Positions 46,501-57,949 of a stretch of DNA of 64,000 bases are shown here, piece by piece. A program made the position numbers and the translations under genes. How positions within the stretch are numbered: the first letter of the stretch is position 1; every line of letters starts with the position of its first letter. Under the pieces are notes generated by a model. The model was given only the letters and a program-made list of their open reading frames with translations. It was not told the DNA's origin and made no database searches. Origin of the DNA: Multifurca ochricompacta (lineage: Eukaryota > Basidiomycota > Agaricomycetes > Russulales > Russulaceae); assembly GCA_022496185.1 (NCBI GenBank), contig WTXG01000029.1:248001-312000 (forward strand), read 5' to 3'.

Positions 46501-46943
46501 TCTGCCTTGTGGGCTAAGGAATGTCGGGCTGCGTAATCGTACCCCAGTGACATGATGAGCACAGGGTAAAAGTCCTTATCCATCGTCGCATCGCTCCAGT
46601 TAATCTTTGGCTCGAATGCAGCAAGCCAGGGATATCCCAAGACCAAATCTTCTCCTCCTAGGTTGGTAACTAGGAAGCGTATGACCTTTGTCCTTTCTCC
46701 TACTTGGACGTTGAGATCAGTGTAATGTGTGATTTTTCCTGCCCGATTGGCGGTTCCGTCAATATTCCAGATATTCTTTTCCTGGGGAAGTGCCAGCATT
46801 CCCAATCCCATGGTTGTCACCATCCGTTGGCTGATGAAGTTGTCGGTAGCTCCTGAGTCGATCAGGATATCGCGGTCGGCCGTCCTCTGTGTGGTCTCGA
46901 AATGTACTGGTATTTTCAAAGATTTGAAGCGACTAGTATACAC
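43513..46943 (-). CDS. gypsy-1 pol: protease, RT, RNase H, integrase, chromodomain
   Basis: Starts in a frame different from gag and overlaps its end by 11 nt, suggesting programmed frameshifting or re-initiation. Protease: LIDSGATDNFISQRM. RT: YIRPSKSPYASPFFFIKKK and the catalytic VVYMDDILVAT. RNase H: HTDHSNLLYW. Integrase: GHPGIA...GCADCQANK zinc region, then DFIVKLP, ISDRDPRFTS and YHPQTDGQSERTNQ for the DDE triad. The C-terminal chromodomain is EWEVERVLDSKR...YLIKWKGFPASDNSWEP. Two breaks: an in-frame TGA at 46329-46331 between FPPT and PWDHAIDF, where Arg (CGA) would fit, and a one-base loss at about 45274-45280 in the RNase H segment. The integrase frame is otherwise open to 43513. Confidence 0.92.
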
Positions 46944-48492
46944 AGAGGTTACATGTAATGCTCGTGCCCAGGCCGAAGGGTTTGAGCCGATTAAAAATCC
47001 TTTTTTGCAAATGCTTTTCCACCAGGATGGCTCGCACTTCTTCGCTCTCCTTCATCATATTCGCCCATATCTCCTGCGCTTTTTCTTCTTTTGTCTTTTT
47101 GCTAACGGTTGGTGGGTTGTTATTGATCGGTGTAACCGTTGCTTCCGCCGCTCGTACTCCTTTCTTCGGGCACTCCTTCGACATGTGCCCCTGTGCCTTG
47201 CAGCGAAAGCACCGCCCTTCCTTCATCAGGGTCTGCCTTTCGTCTTCCGTGAGTGCGACTCGTGCCCTGGTTCGGTTGGCTGAGGTATCCATGGCATTTG
47301 GATCCCTCTGACTGGCGTGTGTGGGTTTAACTCCGAAGGCAGCCTTCCACTGGTCGCGGGTTTTTCCCTTCTTGGTGTCGACCCCAAAACGCGTCTGGAA
47401 GTCGAGATAATCTTGCTGCTGTCGGCGAGCAGCATCGACCCATGTATCCCAGTCGTTGGGGTGATGAAATTGGATGATATTCTTCACCAGTGGGTTGGGT
47501 AGCCCTTGAGAGAAGAGGTCCAGTGTGGCCTCTTCATCGGTGTCGTAGCCGGCTCTGTTGGCCAGACTTCTGAACTTTGCTACATAGGCATCTAGTTCTC
47601 CTTTTTCCATCCTAAGGGACTTGAGCTCTCGAGCAGCCTTCTGCTTGGCCTGCCCATCCGTAAATGCATCTTTGAATCGCTGGGCGATGGTTTCCCAAAG
47701 CCCTTCACTAGTGGTGCGACGACCACTCTCAACTTGTTCGTTCAGCCACTCCAGCTGTTCCATGGTCCAGTCGTCCACAGCCTCCCCTCGGACCAGAGAG
47801 AGAAAAAGGTTTGCACGTTGGAATGGGTTAATGATCTGGGGGACGTCATGGTTGAAATTCTTGAAGGTCGTGAACTCCAACATGAATTTTTTGCTTTGTG
47901 ACCATTCCCCAGTGAACGTTTGGGGTAGTACTCCCGACAACCGCCCTGATGGTGGGGGAATGTTGGGTGGTAGCGCGGCTGGCAGGGGTGCCGGTACTGG
48001 GTCTGGAAGCTGGGCGGCGATGGTAGACATGGTTTGGTAAAATGGGGTGACGGTGTCGGTGGACTGTATTGAGATCTGGGGAGTTGTCAAAGCAGGGGCT
48101 CTGGACGTGACAACTGCGGGTGCAACTGGGGATGTAGTCGACGCTAATACCAGTGCTTCTTCACTATGTTCTTCTACGTACTCTTCTGATTCAGAGTCCG
48201 TAACGATGGCCGGGGGATTCTCTCTCCACGGTCCTAATCCAAATTCAGGTGGGGCGGGCCCTGTGGTAACCCAAGAGTGTCGGCTGTCTGAGTATCGGAT
48301 GCGATACCAAACTCTCTTTTCGTCGTCGTATTCTACCGGTTGGTATCTTCCGTCGTGATAGACGTAGTATCCAAACTCGGACTCAAAATCTTTCCAGGTG
48401 GCAGAGCCAAGTACTTGCTGTGAAAGATTATTCTCGTCTCTGCGTTCGATGAGTTCTTCCCGGAAGAGGGTCTGACTGCGGCTGGAAGCCAC
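46933..48492 (-). CDS. gypsy-1 gag
   Basis: 519 residues from MASSRSQTLFREELIE. The middle has a retrotransposon gag-type capsid region (PQTFTGEWSQSKKFMLEFTT, FKDAFTDGQAKQKAARELKS, LDAYVAKFRSLANRAGYD), followed by the nucleocapsid CCHC knuckle CFRCKAQGHMSKEC. It begins close to the end of the 5' LTR. The ORF is uninterrupted. Confidence 0.9.
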   Translation of the reverse strand: MASSRSQTLFREELIERRDENNLSQQVLGSATWKDFESEFGYYVYHDGRYQPVEYDDEKRVWYRIRYSDSRHSWVTTGPAPPEFGLGPWRENPPAIVTDSESEEYVEEHSEEALVLASTTSPVAPAVVTSRAPALTTPQISIQSTDTVTPFYQTMSTIAAQLPDPVPAPLPAALPPNIPPPSGRLSGVLPQTFTGEWSQSKKFMLEFTTFKNFNHDVPQIINPFQRANLFLSLVRGEAVDDWTMEQLEWLNEQVESGRRTTSEGLWETIAQRFKDAFTDGQAKQKAARELKSLRMEKGELDAYVAKFRSLANRAGYDTDEEATLDLFSQGLPNPLVKNIIQFHHPNDWDTWVDAARRQQQDYLDFQTRFGVDTKKGKTRDQWKAAFGVKPTHASQRDPNAMDTSANRTRARVALTEDERQTLMKEGRCFRCKAQGHMSKECPKKGVRAAEATVTPINNNPPTVSKKTKEEKAQEIWANMMKESEEVRAILVEKHLQKRIFNRLKPFGLGTSITCNLCVY

Positions 48493-48511
48493 TGTGAGAG
48501 ACTCGACTTGA

Positions 48512-49089
48512 TGTTACGTCCGGTGTGAGACGTTCTGCACGACTTGTGCGACAGCTCTGTTCGTGTATTCAGATAAGAGGCCAATAAGACCTCTTGGAGT
48601 TCGAATGGATGAGTCAACGTCAAAGGGGCTGTTCCCTAGTGACGATGTTGAGTGGAAGGTGCCAAAAGCACTGAGACGATCGAGTCAAAGGTTTCAAGGG
48701 GAAGTCCGGAAGACAAACACCGATGTATTCAATAAGTCGAGTCTGAGGTCTACATTGTAACTACAGCGGACTTATATATGTAATCGAATGAGCGTCTAAA
48801 GATAAGAATCACGGAGTCAAGTGGGCCCAAATAACTGGAAGCGGAGGGCGTAGAGCCTGGCTTCTACTGATAGGGAATTAAGTAAGTGTCCGGTCGTACG
48901 ATAAGAAGATAAGTGATAAGCAAAGATAAGGGTAGCCAAAGATGCGTAAACAAGTGAGTCACGGGGATGGGCAAAGAGCATGTGACGGATCCCACGATGG
49001 AGACGTGATCTGGTAGTGGAGAGTGGGCGGCAGGGAAGGGTCATCGTTAGGTAAGAAAAAGAATACGGGCAAAGATGGGGTTCGTAACA
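48512..49089 (-). repeat. gypsy-1 5' LTR
   Basis: 578 bp; see the element entry. On the minus strand it ends GGACGTAACA next to the gag leader. Confidence 0.93.
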
Positions 49090-50643
49090 CGTGCGGCGGG
49101 TTTGGTGGGTATAGGCGCCAATCATGCATTGACAAGATCAGTAGAAATTCTAAGATAAAACACATCTGCAGCCACAAAAATAAAAGATCTCGTCTGATGT
49201 ATGCTATAGGGTATTTTTAAATATGTTCTAGTATTATCATATGAAATATCAAAGCAGATCAACAGTGCAATGTAAAATAAAAGTGTTATCAGTGATCCAC
49301 TTCTTGAAAATCATGATGCACCTGTTTTATCAACGTGCGACCAATTCTGCTGGTCTGGCACTATCTAAAATACTCTCTAGACTACTTTAGACTATAATAT
49401 AATCAAATTATTAAATTAGTTTACTGAAACAAGGCCTGCGTGTATCTACAAGCTGCATGGGGCAGTGACTACATTGCATCGCATGGTGGTCTGACCTCCT
49501 TCCTATTAAGGAAGGTTGACTTAAATGCACCAGGACAGTCGTGCTTGTATGAAATGAAAGCAGAATAATAAAATAATAATGTAAATAAAGGATCCTTTTA
49601 ATCTTCTGAACATAAACCAACAATATTTGAGGGATCTTGAGTAGCCATAAATGAATGCATTGTGTCCAAGTGCGTATCTCCTTGACCGAGATGTCCCGGG
49701 CCGGATGTCCGAAATGTGCAATGCAAGTAAAGAACTTGCACACATTTCATTTCATGGGTAACCCAGGTATCAAAACAATTATCCAGGGGTTACCCCTGGA
49801 AATTGCTATGTGGTCATCAAATTATTTTGCATTCTGTGTGGTTATCTGACAGGCTTTTCATCAATGTTCTATAACATCCTATCTAATCATCTCTGTATAC
49901 TGTATTTTAGTTGTGCTTGTATAAAATTGAAAGCAGAATAATAAAATAAAAATGGAATAATGAATTATCTTAATCTTCTGAACATAAAATAAGAGTCATT
50001 GAGGGATCTTAAGCAGCCACAAATGAACACGTTGTGTATCTTCTTGGTCCGGGAAGGCCCGGGCCAGGTATCCGAAATGCGTGATGCAAGTAAAGAACTT
50101 GCATGTGTTTTCACGGGTGACCCGCGGGTAACCCACGGGTACAGGCACGGGTACCAATGAGGATACCCCAGGGTTACCCCTGCCAATCACTAAGTAGCAC
50201 TAGGACTGTGTTTCATCTTCCTGTGAATACCTTGATACCTTACTTGATTAGACACAATCCTTTATTGTCTTGGTTACTATAAGCACACTCTTTTACAGTA
50301 TTTAAAGACGCTCTCACTGTATGGTTCACTTCAGTTCTGACCATCATAACTGAAGTGAGTATTCTGTTATCTTATCTTTACCTATGTAGCTAACGCGCAC
50401 TAGTTATAACTACCATTCTAGGTAAAGACTAATCAATATACAGTTCTGACCATCATAACTGAATTATAACTACCATTCTAGGTAGTTTGGATTATCTAAC
50501 CTCAGGCTGCGTTCTTTATCAAACTATTCACAGGAAGGTGAAACGCAGTCTGCATGCTACTGCACAACACACAACTTGCTTGTTAGTACCACACACTTAG
50601 CGATTGATCTGACCTGGCCATATTGATCCATTTCCGACACAAA

Positions 50644-50706
50644 CAGGTCCTGCCAGGAGTGGTGATGACTGGAGGTTTTGCATCCAATGCCCGAGCCATC
50701 CTTACA
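50644..50706 (-). repeat. Proximal part of the gypsy-2 3' LTR
   Basis: Minus-strand TGTAAGGATGGCTCGGGCAT begins directly after the gypsy-2 pol end and a purine-rich GGAGA. It is identical at its start to the LTRs inside the CHAT array and is cut at the CAAA duplication of the 525-bp element. Confidence 0.6.
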
Positions 50707-50740
50707 TCTCCTGGGGGGTTCAAATTTTGACCGTCCCTGG

Positions 50741-51563
50741 TCAAACATCGTCGTCGTTGAGGGCTGAATCTCCTCCAAGTGTCGCGAAGTCGTCTGGGCT
50801 GAGAAGTTCGTCAAGTGGGATGTTAGAATGCGACCGGGAGTGATATGGAATGAGGCGAAAGGCAGCATAGCGGAGTCATGATATAGCACCATCGAGCTCT
50901 GCTAGACGAAAGGCTCCATTGCGAGAGCAGTGAACAACTACCATGGGTCCGAAGTAATGGGGTTTGGTCTTGTGTGAAAATTCGTTTGTGCCTGCCGAAT
51001 TTCGAACCAAGACCAAATCTCCAGGGCGAAAGGAGATGGTCTTGATGGTATGAGCGTGTTGGTGCTCGAAATCCTTGGCAGACGCGAAACGACTTTGGAG
51101 GATGTTGTCTTGAATGTTCACGAGGTCTTCTTCTTGAGACTGAAGTTGTCACACTTGGGTTGCAATGAGATTGGGAGTCGAGATGGGGTTGGCGAGATCT
51201 GGGATGAGGAAGGTAGCAAGAATGAGATCAAAGGGGAGGAGAGGTTCGATGCCATGAGCCATATAGAAAGGGGAAAAGCCAGTGGACTTGCGGATTGTTG
51301 CCTGGTCTGCCCAGAAAACGTGAGGTGCCACGACAGGCCATTTAGAAATATCACCTCTACAAGTCTTGACAATCGACTCTCGGATAGTGCAATGCTGGTG
51401 TTCGATGATGCCATTGGCACGTGAGTTATAAGCTGAGATCCTGATGTGCTGGATGCCAAACTTGCTAGCTAACCAGTCCAATGCCGCAACAAAGGGTGTG
51501 CCATTGTCAGTAACAATTTCCTCAACAGTGCCCCACCTGCATAGTATGTCTTCAAATATAAAG
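50741..51563 (-). pseudogene. gypsy-2 integrase C-terminal part
   Basis: Continuation of the integrase split by the copia element. On the minus strand: FIFEDILCRWGTVEEIVTDN (second catalytic Asp), SAYNSRANGIIEHQH (catalytic Glu), WPVVAPHVFWADQ, then RPGDLVLVRNSAG and HYFGPMVVV. The frame is interrupted by TGA at 51149-51151 and 50876-50878, both where Arg (CGA) fits, and ends with TGA at 50741-50743. No chromodomain is evident in this element. Confidence 0.85.
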
Positions 51564-51965
51564 TGTTGAACACAGGAGATGTTCGGTGATGCTTCAGGCA
51601 TCAGGTGATTAGATTAGCTACTTTGTAGATCAGATTAGATACCGGAGTTTCGGACTATTTACATTATCTTTATTACTTTCTTTCTCACATTCCGCAGTAG
51701 CTGACTGATGCACCATGTAACATGTGATTCCTGTAATGGCCAATGGCCTTTCTCCCTCTGTTTGTTTATTTGGACTTTGTCCAGCACTTGTGGACTTATT
51801 CCCAGTGCGCACAGACCATTTCCCCTGGCCCCTATGGGTATATAAGGGTGTCTGTTTCGTCTTCTACACTTCAGAGTTCTTCTAACATCTGAAGTAACTT
51901 TCTTTGTCTAGCCTCAAATGCTAACACTTCACAGTCAGTATGCTGCGCCACATGCCTGTTCCACA
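51564..51965 (+). repeat. copia 5' LTR
   Basis: 402 bp, with a TATA-like GGGTATATAAGGG at about 51836-51848. Confidence 0.92.
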
Positions 51966-52899
51966 GGTTATGGGCCCTGGGCACGCTTAACTGATGTGAT
52001 CTTTTTATTTGATCAGTCCAACACTTTCTTCAAGCTCACTGCTTCAAGACTTAGTCCTTCCCAATCACCAGTCACAGTGAGCTTCGATTTCTTTACCCCC
52101 TTGCCCTTAACTGTCCACAAGGTGGTGCGCTTTATGTGCCCACCTTGACCTGTTTGGCTAGTCCCTCAGGGGATTCTTGCAAGAGGTGATGAGGGACCCT
52201 AAGCAGGTGAAACACCTTGAGCTCCTCATGTGCGCTCTAAGTAAATAGTATTCATAGTTGTAGCTGGGTTTTCGTCCCATCCATAGCCTTAGTAGGCCCC
52301 TTGCCCAGAAGGCTTGGAGCTATAGGTTCAGTCAATGCTTGGCTCGATCCGTAAGCCGGGTTTAGCGACCCGCTGGTAGAGTTTAGGGTCTAGAACAAGG
52401 CATGGGTAGTCACTCCCATGACGCTTGGGCTCGATACAAGTAGGCTTGAACTACTATAGTATTTACACAGTAGCTAGAGGGTTTTGTCTCTAGGCAGAAG
52501 TACCTGCTGCTTTCATTGGGGGTCCACCCCAACTAGAGGAAACCTAATAGTCTACTATAGTCATGGCCCCAATCATCTAGGGCTCAATCATGGACTCCAC
52601 CACCAGCACTAGAGGAAGGGCTCTATACCCTTTGTCTCTAGTGGAACTTGCGGTTGGCTCCTCCATGACATGACTCCCCTTCTATTTACACAGTATCCGC
52701 CTGATGTGGCCTTGGGATCTGTTGTAGAATGGGGTTAGACAAACTACTATACTACTTAGAAGTCGCACATCAGAGGCAGGACTTTTTTAAGTTCTGAAGC
52801 ATAGCACCACAGATTGGACGGGCCCTCTTAAATGAGACCTGGACAACTGGTTCTAACTGCTCCTTGGAACCAGGATCAACCTTTTTTAAATCATCTCAA
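51966..52899 (+). other. copia untranslated leader
   Basis: About 930 bp between the LTR and the first in-frame ATG. No ORF is recognised. A GGTTATGGGCC stretch right after the LTR is where a primer binding site would lie, but the tRNA cannot be assigned. Confidence 0.5.
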
Positions 52900-55800
52900 A
52901 TGTCTTCCATCATTTTCCCTCCCACCTTCAAGTTCAATAAGCTTGATGGCTCCAACTGGCAGCAGTGGTCGGTGTCTTTCACTGCCCTGCTAAGGATCAA
53001 TGGGATGAAGAGGCACATCACGCATGATGCCCCTGAGTTCCTGAATGCTCCGAAGCCAGAGGAAGGAGAAAAGGACGACGAGTATGCCAAGCGTTTTGCG
53101 CTTTGGTCTGAGCCTATGTACCAGGAATGGAATAGGGTGGAGGAAGTCCTCATGGGAGTTCTAGTGATGGTCACATCACCAGAAACATACTCCCAGATTG
53201 CCTCTGACAGAGCTTTTCCCTCTGTCAATGCCAAATATGAGCATTTGGAATCGCTCTATGGCTCAGTAGGTAGCATGGCCACCTACAACTTGTGGTGTTC
53301 TGTATCCTCCTTCCGCTTGGAAGAAGGAAAGAAATTCAGACCCCAGTTGCAGCAGGTGTTGGATGTGAGGAGTACCCTCAAGGAAAATGGGATGGAGATC
53401 TCCGATCTCCAGATGAGCTTTATTTTGCTCCAATCCCTACCTCCATCCTACTCAGCCATTGCTGGCTCTATCCTGGCGTCAGGTCCTCCTGACCGCCTTT
53501 CCCCTCAGGACCTTGTACAAAGGTTCCTAAATGAGGAAAGCCGACTTGCCGGCCCCGCAGGAAGTGGTGTTGGGGCTGCCCTTAACAAGGCAGCCCATGT
53601 CAACAAAAATAAAACTAAAAAACAAGTATCTTTCACGCCACCTCCTGCAGGTGCATCATCATCCAATGATGTCACCTGCTTCTATTGCCAGAAGCCGGGC
53701 CACAAGGCAAATGAATGTTGGCAAAGGAAACAGGACAGAGCCAATGCTGATGCAGGCAAAAAGGGCAACAAGAGGAAGGGGCAAGGCCCCAGTGTACATA
53801 ATAACTCCACACAAGTAGCTACCGTAATTAATGGTAGTGGCAGAATACAGGAGGTGCATGAGACACCTCGCATTTCACTTTATATGATGACCGAACATAC
53901 GCAAGAAGTCGATGATGGCAGCAACCCTTGGATGATGGACAGTGGAGCCACCACTCATTTCACACCGTACCTAGACGATTTCTCTGAGTATTACCCTCAC
54001 AAGGGGCACTCAGTGACAATTGGTGATGGATCCATAGTCCAAGTCGAAGGAACAGGCAAAGTCATTCTCAAAACTCAGAATAATTATGAGTTAGAGTTAA
54101 ACAATGTCTTTTATATGCCTGGCAGTGAAAGAATACTGTCAACTAGCTGCATCACAGACAAAGGCGGTTCAGTGGAGTTTACTCCATCTGAGGTCAAAAT
54201 AAAGTATAATAATGCAACTATAGCGGAAGGTGTCAAGGCTTTAGGACTCTATTGGGTCTTTGGGAAAACAATGCAGAATCTAAATACTGCTTCCCACAAA
54301 TCTGCATCAACTAGCCTTGAAATCTGGCATCTGCGCATGGGTCATATGTCAAAAGAGGCCCTCAAAAGATATGCTCCTAAGGCTGTAAAAGGCCTTAGCA
54401 TTGATAATAGCCAAGTGGAAGACAAGCTGTGTTATGGCTGTGAAATGGGAAAATCACACCGTCTTCCATTCCCTCCCTCTCAAAAGAGAGCTTCAGCACC
54501 CTGGAAGTCATTCATAGTGACCTAGTTGGTCCTCTGCAATGTACTTCAATACAAGGGAACCTATACTTCGCCACTTTCATAGACGACTTTAGCAGAACTG
54601 CTGTAGTTGTTGCTATGAAAGCAAAAAGTGATTTTACCTCGACATTCTGTAATGTTAAGGCATTCTTGGAAAATAAAACAGACAAGAAAATAAAGACCTT
54701 ACATACAGACCGAGGTGGCGAATTTGTCAATAAGGAGCTGAAGTCAATACTTGAGAAGGCTGGCATAGAGCATAAATTGACAATGCCATACTCCCCACAA
54801 CAGAATGGAAGGGCTGAAAGGTTCAACAGAACCATCATGGAAAAGGCTACCAGTATGTTGCATCATGCTGGTCTTTCCCTTGGTTTCTGGGAATGTGCAG
54901 TGCGAACAGCCTGTCACATATACAATAGAACGCCTATCCGCTCTAATAAGTGGAGGACACCGCTTGAGCTTCTGGATGGGGACATTCCAGATGTCTCTTA
55001 CTTTAAAATATTTGGCTGCTTAGCCTATTATACTGTCCCAGAGGACAAAAGACGTAAACTGGATCATAAAGCCAGGGAGACAGTCTTTGTTGGGTATGCA
55101 CCCCACTCAAAAGGATACCTTCTTTGGGATATGCATACTCGATCCTTCGTATTGTCTAGAGATGTGACATTTGATGAAGGGTCCTTCCCGTCCAACCTTG
55201 CCAAGGACAGCAAGGGAAAACAAAAGGAAAAAGTTACGCCTTTTGTACTAGAAGTTGAGAGGCCTGTCCAACCTCAACCAGCAATAGTCACAGTTCCTCA
55301 GGCTCCTGAAGATAAGGACGCCGAGGTTGAGGAACAGGAGGTAGTGGAACCTCCTCAAGTAAATCCAGAGCCTACCACACCCAATAATGAGCTTGACACA
55401 CACGATCAAACCATCTATCAGACACCTCCATCCCAAATAATGGAACCTTCAGATCTCCCTGAAAGAACTCGTGCAAAGAGACAGTCTAAGAAAAAGACTG
55501 GTGGCAAAATTCCCCAACCAGTATTTACTAGGGAAAGTCCACGATCTCAACAACGTGACCAGGCTGTGCAGGAAGATCTAGATCTTGATACTGCCCGTCC
55601 TAGACGTTCACGCCGCATGAATCCTCGATTCTACAATGAGGATAATGCAGAGTTTGTGCAAGGTTCTTCCAGACTTGGGCACATGGAGTTGCTATATGCC
55701 GCAGGAGTCTCTTACAGAGACCCCCTGACTTTTCAGGAGGCAATGCAGTCTGACAATGCCAGTGAATGGCTTGAGGCATGTAAATATGAAATTGATGCCT

Positions 55801-57262
55801 TAGATAAACTTGATGTGTGGCGCCTTGAGGATCTTCCAAAAGGAAGAAAGGCTGTCAAATCCAAATGGGTTTTTAAGCTAAAACCAGATGGACGGTTTCG
55901 TGCTAGGCTTGTGGCAAAAGGTTTCACCCAAGTAGAAGGGGTGGACTTCGACGAAACATTCTCCCCAGTTGCCAGATTTGAATCACTCAGATTATTACTA
56001 GCATTAGCTACGCTAGAGGATTGGGAAATCCACCAAATGGATGTCAAATCGGCATTCCTACATGGCGATCTGGATGAGGAGATTTATATGGAGCAACCAG
56101 CTGGTTTCGTCATTGCTGGTCAAGAATCCAAAGTTTGTAGGCTACAAAAAGCATTATATGGCCTCAAACAAGCATCCCGAGCATGGAATCTACAATTCCA
56201 TGCAGTTCTTAATGAACTGGGCTTCACTCGGACGTACTCTGATGCAGGAGTATATGTGTTTCATCAAAAGGAGGGGGATGATTCACTCTATGTCATTCTC
56301 TATGTAGATGACATTACTATACTTGGGTCTTCAAATGATAAGATAACGTGGCTGAAGTCAGCTCTATCTAATCGATATGAGATGACTGACTTGGGAGAGA
56401 TCCAGTCTTACCTTGGAGTTAACATCACCAGGGATCGTCCTAACAAGACACTGGAAATTGACCAAGCAGCCTATGTTTTATCTATTATTGAGAAGTTTGG
56501 GATGAGGGATTCCAACCGAGTATATACTCCTCTTCCCTCTGGCGCTGATGTTCATCTGGTCAAATTTGAAGGCCAGGCATCTATTTCTGAAATAAAGAAA
56601 TACCAACAGTTGATGGGGTCTCTGCTGTGGGTGCAGATTGGAAGCAGACCCGACATCAGTTTTGCTGTGGCGCGCCTTAGTCAGTACGCTTCCAACCCCT
56701 CTCAAAATCACATGCGACTTGCAAAATATGTCTTAAAGTATCTTAATAGTACAAAAGACTACAAGTTGCAGTATTCTGGAGGGAATGGGGAGAGTGGCCT
56801 TCATGGCTTTGCAGATTCCTCATGGGGAGATCAAGAGGACTGCCACTCTACCTCGGGCTACGTGTTTTTCTTGGCAAATGGTGCCATTTCATGGTGTTCC
56901 AGAAAACAGAAAACAGTAGCACAGTCCACCACTGAGGCCGAATATATGAGCCTCTCTGAGGCTGCAAATCAGGCAATGTGGTATAGGACTTTTATGGAGG
57001 AATTAGGGTATGAGGTATCCTCCCCTATACTACTCCACTGTGACAATAAGGGTGCAGTAGATTTGGCATTAAACCCAGTCACAGGAAGGCGGTCAAAGCA
57101 TATACCTATCAAGTACCATGCCATTAGGGGTACATTGAATCGCACACAATTGAATTAGTGCGAACCCCCACAGGTGAAATGCTGGCAGATGGCTTTACTA
57201 AGTCACTACCAAGAGCATTGTTTGAAACCATGGTAAATGGACTTGGTCTTATGCTGAAATGA
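52900..57262 (+). CDS. copia gag-pol polyprotein (two one-base losses)
   Basis: Start ATG 52900 (MSSIIFPPTFKFNKLDGSNW). Gag of UBN2 type, then the knuckle CFYCQKPGHKANEC; protease WMMDSGATTHFT; GAG-pre-integrase WHLRMGHMSKEAL...CYGCEMGKSHRLPF; integrase HTDRGGEF and PYSPQQNGRAERFNRTI; RT KSKWVFKLKPDG, QMDVKSAFLHGDL and the catalytic LYVDDITIL; RNase H GFADSSWGDQEDCHSTSGY and QSTTEAEYMSLSEA. Protease-integrase-RT is the copia order. The frame slips by one base at about 54500 (GCACCCTGGAAG; the next block EVIHSDLVGPL is in another frame) and again at about 57127 (AGGGGTACATTG), beyond which a further 43 or so codons to TGA 57260-57262 complete the usual ending EMLADGFTKSLPR. No nonsense codon is seen. 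Confidence 0.93.
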
Positions 57263-57547
57263 GAGAGCTGGAATCTGGAGACTTGGTATACCAGTTTCAC
57301 TTTCCCACCATGCCATATGAGCACGTTCTCGACCTCGAGAGTGACGCAAGTGGTGTGTGCGAAGTAGATATGTCAAGCGTCAAGCTTGCATAAGCAAATC
57401 TACAACTCGTATGCAGAGCTCACAAACCGCGCTTGAGAGTTAGAAAAGTTGGATCTCTGGCTGGCGATATGCTCATTTAATTGTGATGGCAGTGTGCTCA
57501 TCCAACTCGTTTCCCATCCATGACCAGATGCCTTCAGCATGGAGGGA

Positions 57548-57949
57548 TGTTGAACACAGGAGATGTTCGGTGATGCTTCAGGCATCAGGTGATTAGATTA
57601 GCTACTTTGTAGATCAGATTAGATACCGGAGTTTCGGACTATTTACATTATCTTTATTACTTTCTTTCTCACATTCCGCAGTAGCTGACTGATGCACCAT
57701 GTAACATGTGATTCCTGTAATGGCCAATGGCCTTTCTCCCTCTGTTTGTTTATTTGGACTTTGTCCGGCACTTGTGGACTTATTCCCAGTGCGCACAGAC
57801 CATTTCCCCTGGCCCCTATGGGTATATAAGGGTGTCTGTTTCGTCTTCTACACTTCAGAGTTCTTCTAACATCTGAAGTAACTTTCTTTGTCTAGCCTCA
57901 AACGCTAACACTTCACAGTCAGTATGCTGCGCCACATGCCTGTTCCACA
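57548..57949 (+). repeat. copia 3' LTR
   Basis: 402 bp; pairs with 51564-51965. Confidence 0.92.

Larger units (their letters stand above)
41636..49089 (-). mobile_element. gypsy-1: Ty3/gypsy chromovirus, complete with LTRs
   Basis: Direct 578-bp LTRs at 41636-42213 and 48512-49089 start TGTTACGTCCGG and end GTTCGTAACA; I saw no difference between them by eye, implying recent insertion. The target duplication CGTGC is at 41631-41635 and 49090-49094. On the minus strand the order is LTR, gag, protease, RT, RNase H, integrase with chromodomain, an extra ORF, a polypurine tract (GAAGAGGGGGTGA, 42214-42227) and LTR. A minus-strand TATATAA at 48772-48778 in the 5' LTR may be the promoter. No TGG-type primer binding site directly follows the 5' LTR. 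Confidence 0.95.
41530..50192. mobile_element. hAT-like non-autonomous element, interrupted by gypsy-1
   Basis: The left terminus TAGTGATTGTCAAGGGT and right terminus ACCCCTGCCAATCACTA are inverted. They are flanked by an exact 8-bp direct repeat AGTAGCAC (41522-41529 and 50193-50200). An 8-bp duplication plus a TIR fitting YARNG is the hAT signature. Without gypsy-1 it is about 1.2 kb. Its interior is rich in GGGTAC/GGTACC motifs and has a diverged direct repeat of about 270 bp (about 49545-49815 and 49920-50190), the first ending in a second, degenerate terminus-like sequence. No transposase is seen. Confidence 0.75.
41444..50639. mobile_element. 525-bp inverted-repeat element (MITE-like), interrupted
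   Basis: The left end TGTCGGAAATGGATCAATAT and right end ATATTGATCCATTTCCGACA are inverted copies. The inverted match continues for more than 100 bp (through GTGCAGTAGCA and the TTCACCTTCCTGTGAATA stretch). CAAA flanks both sides (41440-41443 and 50640-50643), a likely 4-bp target duplication. Without the insertion at 41530-50192 the element is about 525 bp and has no coding capacity. The superfamily is not assigned. Confidence 0.65.
51564..57949 (+). mobile_element. Ty1/copia element, complete with LTRs
   Basis: LTRs of 402 bp at 51564-51965 and 57548-57949 start TGTTGAACACAGG and end CCTGTTCCACA. I noticed two differences (GTCCAGCAC/GTCCGGCAC and TCAAATGC/TCAAACGC). The target duplication TAAAG is at 51559-51563 and 57950-57954. 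A purine tract GGAGGGA precedes the 3' LTR. The leader 51966-52899 has no ORF. The insertion lies within the gypsy-2 integrase: removing it and one TAAAG joins TGHTLGSF to IFEDILCRWG in frame. Confidence 0.95.
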
